This document shows, in pieces, positions 57,536 through 64,000 of a stretch of DNA of 64,000 nucleotides. The translations under genes were made by a program, and so were the position numbers. The notes beneath the pieces are model-generated. The model saw nothing but the letters and a program-made list of their open reading frames with translations, had not been told where the DNA came from and did not search any database. Positions within the stretch are counted from its first letter, which is position 1, and each line of letters starts with the position of its first letter. The DNA comes from Boswellia sacra (Eukaryota > Streptophyta > Magnoliopsida > Sapindales > Burseraceae). The stretch is from NCBI GenBank assembly GCA_013180625.2, contig SNVD02013770.1, positions 20,980-84,979 on the forward strand. The letters run 5' to 3'.

Positions 57536-58075
57536 ACCCTAACATCTCTTATTTAGAGATTTTAGGGGTGATTGAATTAGAAATTAATAAAAGTACGTCA
57601 TCAATATTTCATTTTTTTTCATATATATATCACATGAATTTATTACAACTTATGACTATATGTTCAAATTTAATTTTTACATAAACTGGTGACTAAAAGC
57701 AATACATCAGTCGCTAGTCACCTAACAAAATCTCCCATAACAAGCTAGGAGAATCAAGACAATCCCCAAAACCATTGTAAGCATGTAGACTCCAGACTCT
57801 CTAAGAAAGCTCTGAAACATCTCTAGCAGGAATATCCTTCTGTGTACCTGTGGAGGGAGGGGGTAAGCATAAAGCCCAGTATAAAAATTCTAACAATATA
57901 CTAAATCACAATCCTTTATATCTCTCTCTTTCCTAAATATACTAAATATCTCTCTCTTTCCTAAATATAAGGCCTTGGTTCGTGGGCCTAGATCCACCAA
58001 CTTCCAACCCACTCAATCCTTTATACATGATTTCTAAAGTTTGCAATATATAAATGCGCACACACACACACACAT

Positions 58076-58106
<31 letters not shown>

Positions 58107-58127
58107 ATTTTCTTTTGAAACTCCACA
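57530..58127 (-). repeat. 3' LTR of the Tekay element
   Basis: 598 bp. The reverse strand begins TGTGGAGTTTC and ends TTAGGGTGTGACA. It holds a (CA)n(TA)n tract at 58058-58107. AGGAGGGTAGG (58128-58138) is the polypurine tract. The left flank TAATA (57525-57529) should be one target duplication copy. Confidence 0.75.
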
Positions 58128-58179
58128 ACCTACCCTCCTAAAAAACTTTCGTCCTCGAAATTTGAAAATATGAGTCACA

Positions 58180-58910
58180 AATTACCTTTCGCAGTCAAAA
58201 GCTCTGGATACTTTCTTTTGAATCTCTGACTCTAACTCCAATGTGGCCTCTTCAACATCATGATGCTACCACAAGACCTTGAGTAATGGGATAGACTTGG
58301 CACGTAAGACTTGTACTCTCGAGTCTAAGATTTGAATAAGAACCTCTTCATACGAAACATCTTGTTGGATATCCAACTTACTCCAATCAAGTACATGTGT
58401 TGGGTGAGGCTCATACTTCCTTAGCATCGATACATGAAATGTGGTATGAATTCTCGATAATCGTTGCGATAATGCTAGCTCATAAGCTACTTCACCAACC
58501 CGCCTTAGGACTTTAAATGGACCAATGTAGTGTGGAGCAAGTTTACCTTTCTGTCCAAAATGCATCAAGCCTTTATGCGGAGACACCTTTAAAAACACAT
58601 GGTCCCCCACTTTGAATTCTAACGGTCGTCTCCTCTTGTTTGCATAGCTTTTCTGTCGACTTTGGGCTGTAAGCAAACATTGACGTATTAATTTCACCTT
58701 TTCAGTTGTCTCTCGTGCAAGCTCAAGTCCTAACAAGGTAGCTTCTCCCACTTCTACCCAACATAAAGGAGACCGACACAGTCTACCATAGAGTGCCTCA
58801 AAAGGTGCCATTCTAATACTTGACTGATAGTTGTTGTTATATGCAAATTCCATAAGTGGTAGATGATCCTCCCAATTACCTTCGAAATCCATCACACGAG
58901 CCCTCAACAT
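58180..58910 (-). pseudogene. Integrase C-terminus and chromodomain of the Tekay element
   Basis: The sequence opens with LMEFAYNNNYQSSIRMAPFE then ALYGRLCRSP, the end of the integrase core. It continues FKVGDHVFLKVSPHKGLMHF and KLAPHYIGPFKVLRRVGEVA (GPF motif), then HTTFHVSMLRKYEPHPTHVL. The chromodomain-like end is IQILDSRVQVLRAKSIPLLK then VLW, and after a break VEEATLELESEIQKK near 58230. This is the diagnostic chromovirus C-terminus. It may steer integration into heterochromatin in active relatives. Confidence 0.88.
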
Positions 58911-58913
58911 ATC

Positions 58914-59831
58914 TTACAAAATTTGAATGATGCGTTCTGATTGACCATCAGTCTGAGGATAGAAGGCTGTACTAAATAACAACTGAGTGCCTATAGCTCT
59001 TTGAAGGCTTTGCCAAAATTGAGTCGTAAACCTAGGATCTCTGTTTGACACCACTGAAACTGGAACTCTATGTAGTCTCCCAATTTCTTTAATGTATAGT
59101 CGACTCAAAACATCCATTGAAACGGTTGTACGTATAGGAAGAAAATGTGATACTTTGGTTAACCTATCTACAATCACCCATATTGCATCCTTCCCTTTTA
59201 CAGAACGTGATAATCTAGTAACAAAATCCATGGTGATGTGATCCTATTTCCACTACGCTACAGGCAATGGTTGGAGTAATCCTGCAGGCCTTTGATGTTC
59301 AACCTTCACTTGTTGACAAGTAAGGCATCTAGCCACATATTCAGCAACATCCCTCTTCATTCCTTTCCACCAAAACTGGGAACATAAATCAGGATACATT
59401 TTGGTACCCCAAGGATGAACAACAAATTTAGAGTGATGAAATTCCTTAAGAATATCATCTTTACACTCTTTATTTGATGGAAAAAAGATCCTGCCCTTGA
59501 ATCGTAAACTCCCATCTAAACCAATTGTCCAATCCACACTTCCATCACCTTGTAACACTTGCTCAAACAAGGCTCTAGTCTTTGAATCTTGATGTTGCAA
59601 TTCAATCACTCTATGCACAAGAGACGATTGAGCAACAAGTGTAAAAAGATAAATCTGATCTCCGTGATCCTCAACCAAGATATCATAATCATAAACAGAC
59701 CGCAACATACTCCACTCTCCTATCATCGCATTAACCATGGCCCTCAACTTTCTACTTAATGCGTCAACCACCACATTTGCCTTACCTGGATGATACTGAA
59801 TAGAGAAATCATAGTCTTCCCAATACTCCAT
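58914..59831 (-). pseudogene. Integrase N-terminus and core of the Tekay element
   Basis: EYWEDYDFSIQYHPGKANVV (RNase H tail), then the HHCC zinc domain: LKEFHHSKFVVHPWGTKMYP and CSQFWWKGMKRDVAEYVARC then LTCQQVK. After a stop at about 59245 the core continues: MDFVTRLSRSVKGKDAIWVI (first Asp), VSVVSNRDPRFTTQFWQSLQ (second Asp) and FYPQTDGQSERIIQIL (Glu). A stop at 58911-58913 separates the C-terminus. Confidence 0.88.
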
Positions 59832-60311
59832 CCATCTTCACTGTCTCAAGTTCAAGTCCTTTTGGGTGAAAATGTATTTCAAACTTTTATGACCACAAAA
59901 GACTTCAAACCTTTCTTCATACAGATAATGTCACCAAATTTTCAAAGCATACACTACCGCAGCTAGTTCTAGGTCATGAGTGGGATAATTCTACTCGTGC
60001 GGTTTCAACTGATGGGAAGCATAGGCTATAACTCGACCCTGTTACATTAACACACACCCTAACCCATCCAATGAAGCATCAGTGAATACTACATAATCAA
60101 CTCCACGTTATGGTATCACAAGGATAGGTGCTGAAGTCAATCTTTTCTTCAATTCTTAGAATGCTTGCTCACATGCATCATTCAACTCGAATCTAACTCC
60201 TTTCCTTGTTAATCTAGTCATCGGTGCAGCCAATCAAGAAAAGTTCTTAACAAAACGCTGATAATATCCTGCTAAACCTAATAAGCTGCGTACTTCAAAC
60301 ACATTCTTTGG
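59832..60311 (-). pseudogene. RNase H of the Tekay element
   Basis: Several frames with stops. Recognisable on the reverse strand: the RT/RNase H junction with the F-x-K-N-F-S region near 60240, a DASLDGLGCVLM-like first Asp near 60075, and a YPTHDLELAAVVYALKIW-like segment near 59970. The exact reading is degraded. Confidence 0.6.
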
Positions 60312-60890
60312 TCATTCCCATTTTATAACTGCCTTTACTTTCGATGGGTCCACTGAGATTCCTTGTCTTGACATCACATGGCCTAAAAATTTTACTTCTA
60401 ATAGGCAAAATTCACATTTACTTAGCTTGGCATAAAGATGATGCTCTCTTAGTGTTTGAAGTGCCACGCGTAGATGTTGCTCATGTTCAACTTCAGATGA
60501 AGAACAAATGAGGATATCATCCACAAACACAATCACAAATTGATCTAAGTGAGGTCTAAAAACATGGTTCATCAAATCCATAAAGGCAGCAGGAGCATTA
60601 GTCTGTCCAAATGGCATGACCAGAAACTCATAATACCCATACCGGGTACGAAAAGTGGTCTTGGGTATGTCTTCTTCCTTTATTCTCAACTGATGATAAC
60701 CCGAACGAAGATCTATCTTGGAAAAACAACAAGATCCTCTTGGCCAATCGAACAAATCATCGATCCTATGTAAAAGATATTTGTTTTTCACTGTCACCCG
60801 ATTTAACTGCCTATAATCGATGCATAAACGCAATGAACCATCTTTCTTCTTCACAAACAAAGCTGGTGCACCCCAAGGAGAAGTACTAGG
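60312..60890 (-). pseudogene. Reverse transcriptase of the Tekay element
   Basis: [20 protein letters not shown] and [17 protein letters not shown] form the fingers. [20 protein letters not shown] then [20 protein letters not shown] form the palm. [20 protein letters not shown] contains the catalytic FVDD, and [20 protein letters not shown] follows. The 182-codon frame is uninterrupted and all catalytic Asp are present, so decay here is modest. Confidence 0.92.
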
Positions 60891-61567
60891 TCAAATAAAT
60901 CTTTTCTCTAACAATTCTTCTATCTGCAGCTTTAGCTCCTCCAACTCTGCTGGAGCCATTTGGTAAGGAGAAACTGATATAGGTGCCACACCTGGATATA
61001 CCTCGATAGCAAACTCCACCTCTCTAGCTAGAGGTAACCCGAGCAATTCTTCAGAAAAAACATCAAGAAATTCACTCACCACACGAGGAAGTTTAGAAAC
61101 CCCTTTATTAGTCTCTTCTACTAATATACTTGCTATCATGTTCCTAAACCCTTTCTTGCTTTGCAACCCAAGCAAAGGGTAATACGATAATGCATATTTA
61201 TCCCCATAAAAACTGAAAACGATGTCCTCTGGCATGTGGATGATCACTTTCTTCTTATGACAGTCTAATATAACTCGATAAACGGACAACCAATCCATTC
61301 CTAATATCACATCATACTCTATGATATCCATAAGTATCAAATCAAATGATAACTTGTGCCCATTGATCTCTAGCATACAGGAACGACATATCCTCCCAAC
61401 CTCTAGAGTACTACCCATAGGTAACTCCAGATGTAATACAGAGTCTAACAAATTAAACTCTAATCCTAATGCAGATACAAAATGGGTAATATAAAAGAAT
61501 GAGTAGCTCCTGAATCAAATAAAACACGGGCCTATGCGTTAAAAATTAATAATGTACCTCCTACAAC
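60891..61567 (-). pseudogene. Aspartic protease of the Tekay element
   Basis: The active-site motif VLFDSGATHSF lies at about 61525-61495. It is separated by a frameshift from a 186-codon frame (61451-60891) with LDSVLHLELPMGSTLEVGRI, DLILMDIIEYDVILGMDWLS (the second conserved block) and VSEFLDVFSEELLGLPLARE leading into RT. Athila B begins at 61568, about 50 bp before the active site. Confidence 0.88.
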
Positions 61568-62976
61568 TGATGCGTTCGAAACTAGCAAGTATACTAGTCG
61601 CACAAGTAATAAAGTGATAAGTAAGATATCGTTCCCACGAGGATTGATTCTAATTGAATTTGTTATTTTACAGCCACAACAGAACAAATTGGGGGTTTTG
61701 TTGATTGATTAACTAAGTGAAATAATAATGCAAACGAAGAATAACAAAACAGAAAGTTAATTCGAATGAAAAATCAATGAGAGAAAGCTGGTTAAGGAAT
61801 CCTTCTCTACCACAAGATATGGATTTGCGAATTAATCGTAGAATTGTCATCCAATTACATCATTGAAGTTATCAACCGTAGATAACAACAAGCTCTGTTA
61901 TCCCAATCTTTCCTTACTTTGTTGTTAAATAAAATAGGCTCTTTACTTAATCTCTATCCATTAAACAACCTAGAACAAGCTCTCTAAATTTAATTCAATG
62001 GATGCATTATGATAAGAAAGACAGGTTGATCTAAGCAATAAACACACAAGCTCGGATTATTTAACTTAGGTTATATTCTCCAATTGTAATCTCTGATCAC
62101 AATTTTTGCTACTAATGATTAGAAATTCAAGACAATTACGGATCAAGATTCCTAGTCTAGCAATAAATCACAACCAGATTATATTCAGTTGGCCACTCAA
62201 ATACAATCAGCAAGCAATCATAAGCATTAAATATGGGAGAATACAAGCAACTTCAATTCGAGAATTGGATAACAATTCCTTACACAATCAACTTACAAAA
62301 ACCATATCAGGGGCTTTGAAATCACCCTCAACCAATTCAGATTCAGTTACACATGTTAAGAACGTGGTAAATACAATACAACATGGAGACATTCCAGAAA
62401 ATGAAAGGGAAGGGAAAAACTTAGCAAATTTGATGTAATTCTCTTTGGATTGTAGTTCTTCCTCTTTCCAAGCTTCCTTTCTCCTTCAAGAACTCCAAGA
62501 GATGAAAGAATTCCAGAGCAGCAGCCTCTACCACCTTCTCCCCTCTTCAAGTTATGAAATAAAACCCTAAAATGTGTTTAAATAATCTGCTACAGTAACG
62601 TGCTACAGTGTCCCGTATTATACATGCTACAGTGATGTGTGGAATTACATTTCTACACTTCTCACACTGTTTTGATTACAACTTTCGGTACACTGAATGG
62701 ATTCATAAACCGTAAATTTCTCCAAAAAGTAGACTTCGAGAGCTTTTCAACGGTATATGATATGTCATCGGGTTCATTGTATATCAATACAATTAAATCC
62801 GAGAAGATGGTTGACTAGCAGAGGTGAAAATGAAGGGTTTTACTCCATTTTTGTGCAAGTTGCTCCAAAACTCCTACAAACATCAAAACCACACAAAAAC
62901 ATAAAAATACCAAGGAATATAGCAAAGAAACATGGACGAATTGATATAAAAGTAATACATAAATAGACACCTATCA
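61568..62976 (-). repeat. 3' LTR of Athila B
   Basis: 1409 bp. On the reverse strand it begins TGATAGGTGTC and ends GAACGCATCA. Preceded by the purine tract AGTGTGGGGGAATT. Confidence 0.92.
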
Positions 62977-64000
62977 AATTCCCCCACACTTAGACTTTGC
63001 TAGTCCTCGAGCAACTAAAATGATACGAAACAAAACTAAACCGAAACAGAATCAAAGAAAAATTAAAACACACACAAATGCTTCAACTTGCAAATAGGCC
63101 TCAAAGATTGTACTTAATTATAACCCAAGGAAAACTTCAAAATAATGCACTTGATCAAGAATTTTATCTCAAAGAATAGTTTTGCTTCACTTCAATTCCT
63201 CAAGTGTGTGTGTGTAGAGCCATTCTCACCTAATCACTTGTAACCCGGATGAGTTTATGCATAAAAATGAATCATATTTAATATTGAAGATGTGTGTATA
63301 AATGAACTCCATAGGCCTGCTTTTCAAGTCACTCTCCACTAATATAGACATGCACAACACCAAGGATCAAGTAGGACTTTATTAAGCTTGTAACGTTTGC
63401 TTTGGTGAAGGTATGATAAAGGATAATAATTTGGCTCAAATCACCCACAAACACATAAATCATTCAAGACTATGTAGAGCTCAACCCTATAACACAACTT
63501 TATTTCAATTCACCAGGTTACACCCCCAAACTTATTTAGAACACTCATTCTTTTTTTTTTTTTCAGAAAACAAAAGAAAACTACACCCCCACACTTTGTT
63601 GTTTCATTCTTTTTAAGAACATTAAGGGTATAGATCTCTTATTCTTCTTCTTTTGTTCTTTTTTTTCTTCTTTTTTTTTTTTTTTTAATTATACTTCCCC
63701 TCCCCCACACTTAAACAACACATTGTCCTCAATGTGTAAGTACGTGGACGATAATTACGGATTGGTTTTTTTTTTGTTTTTCTTTTTTTTTTTTCAACAC
63801 AATAGAACTCACTTGCATTGCTCATGACACATCCCAACCTCCTCTAACTTCCCAAAACCAGAACATAGCTCAAAATTTAATTGTGAATGATCTACATGCT
63901 CATAGGTAAGGGATAAACTGTTTGGAACAAATTCATTTGAGGTTAGGAAATCTTTAGTGAGTTAACAAAGAAAAAGGCTTACAAAGGCTCAAGAGGGTAA
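62977..64000 (-). other. 3' non-coding region of Athila B
   Basis: Collinear with 21852-22860. Contains T-rich tracts (63549-63564, 63660-63686, 63768-63796). No gene seen. Confidence 0.8.

Larger units (their letters stand above)
57530..61567 (-). mobile_element. Tekay-type chromovirus inserted in Athila A, cut by Athila B
   Basis: Reverse strand: 3' LTR 58127-57530, polypurine tract, chromodomain/integrase, RNase H, RT and protease up to 61567. There Athila B begins, just before the protease active site. gag and 5' LTR lie right of the window. The pol ends with the usual FEDE-x-F sequence and a GGAGGG tract. The LTR end GGGTGTGACA is typical of this lineage. Confidence 0.88.
61568..64000 (-). 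mobile_element. Athila B: 3' LTR and 3' region of a second copy of the LOG-carrying family (incomplete)
   Basis: The LTR and the following kilobase match 20438-22860 of the LOG-carrying element in order and orientation, with a few percent changes. It continues past the window end, so its internal content (LOG, Cys-rich ORF or normal pol) is not visible. The left flank ACAAC (61563-61567) should be a target duplication copy. Confidence 0.9.

Noticed and set aside
1..64000. CRISPR arrays, bacterial operons, rRNA
   Set aside because: None of the spacing, leader or ribosomal signatures are present. The sequence is eukaryotic.

Overview
The window looks like repeat-rich nuclear DNA from a flowering plant, probably a eudicot. 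It is AT-rich, has spliced genes with GT/AG introns, and is dominated by Ty3/gypsy lineages found only in plants (Tat, Athila, Tekay chromovirus). It also carries Ty1/copia, plant hAT transposons and MITEs. I see no complete ordinary host gene, rRNA or tRNA. Nearly every long reading frame belongs to a decayed mobile element. The exceptions are a LONELY GUY (LOG) type cytokinin enzyme copy, a small Cys-rich ORF that resembles plant-virus nucleic-acid-binding proteins, and one possible exon of a secreted peptide.

Layout. 1 to about 20050: a degenerate Tat-lineage gypsy element on the + strand (gag, PR, RT, two RNase H domains, INT, tandem repeats, an antisense ORF, candidate 3' LTR). It is interrupted by a 3.8-kb LTR-like insertion in PR (1721-5541, 5-bp duplication) and by a 5.5-kb Ac-like hAT transposon in RT (6397-11886, 8-bp duplication). 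20438-29524: a structurally complete but non-autonomous Athila-type element on the - strand, with two 1.41-kb LTRs, a tRNA-Asp-type primer site and an AATAT duplication. It has lost the gag N-terminus, RT, RNase H and INT, and carries an intronless LOG copy and the Cys-rich virus-like ORF. 29530-37740: AT-rich spacer with small DNA transposons (hAT 32637-33888; MITE 35271-35447; 260-bp-TIR element 36602-37736). 37972-43900: a solo LTR and a truncated Tat-like element of the same LTR family. 44484-49610: MITEs, an orphan hAT end, a copia-like LTR, and a duplicated promoter-like segment beside a signal-peptide exon. 49612-64000: four - strand retrotransposons nested in each other: copia, then Athila A, then Tekay, then Athila B. 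Athila B belongs to the same family as the LOG carrier.

How the parts relate. The insertion order is readable from interrupted reading frames. The most notable object is the 20438-29524 element. It keeps the cis-acting ends needed for mobilisation in trans, while a host mRNA copy and a probable RNA-virus-derived ORF occupy the place of pol. A second copy of the family (61568-64000) shares the LTR and 3' region but leaves the window before the cargo position, so whether the cargo is a family trait cannot be decided here.
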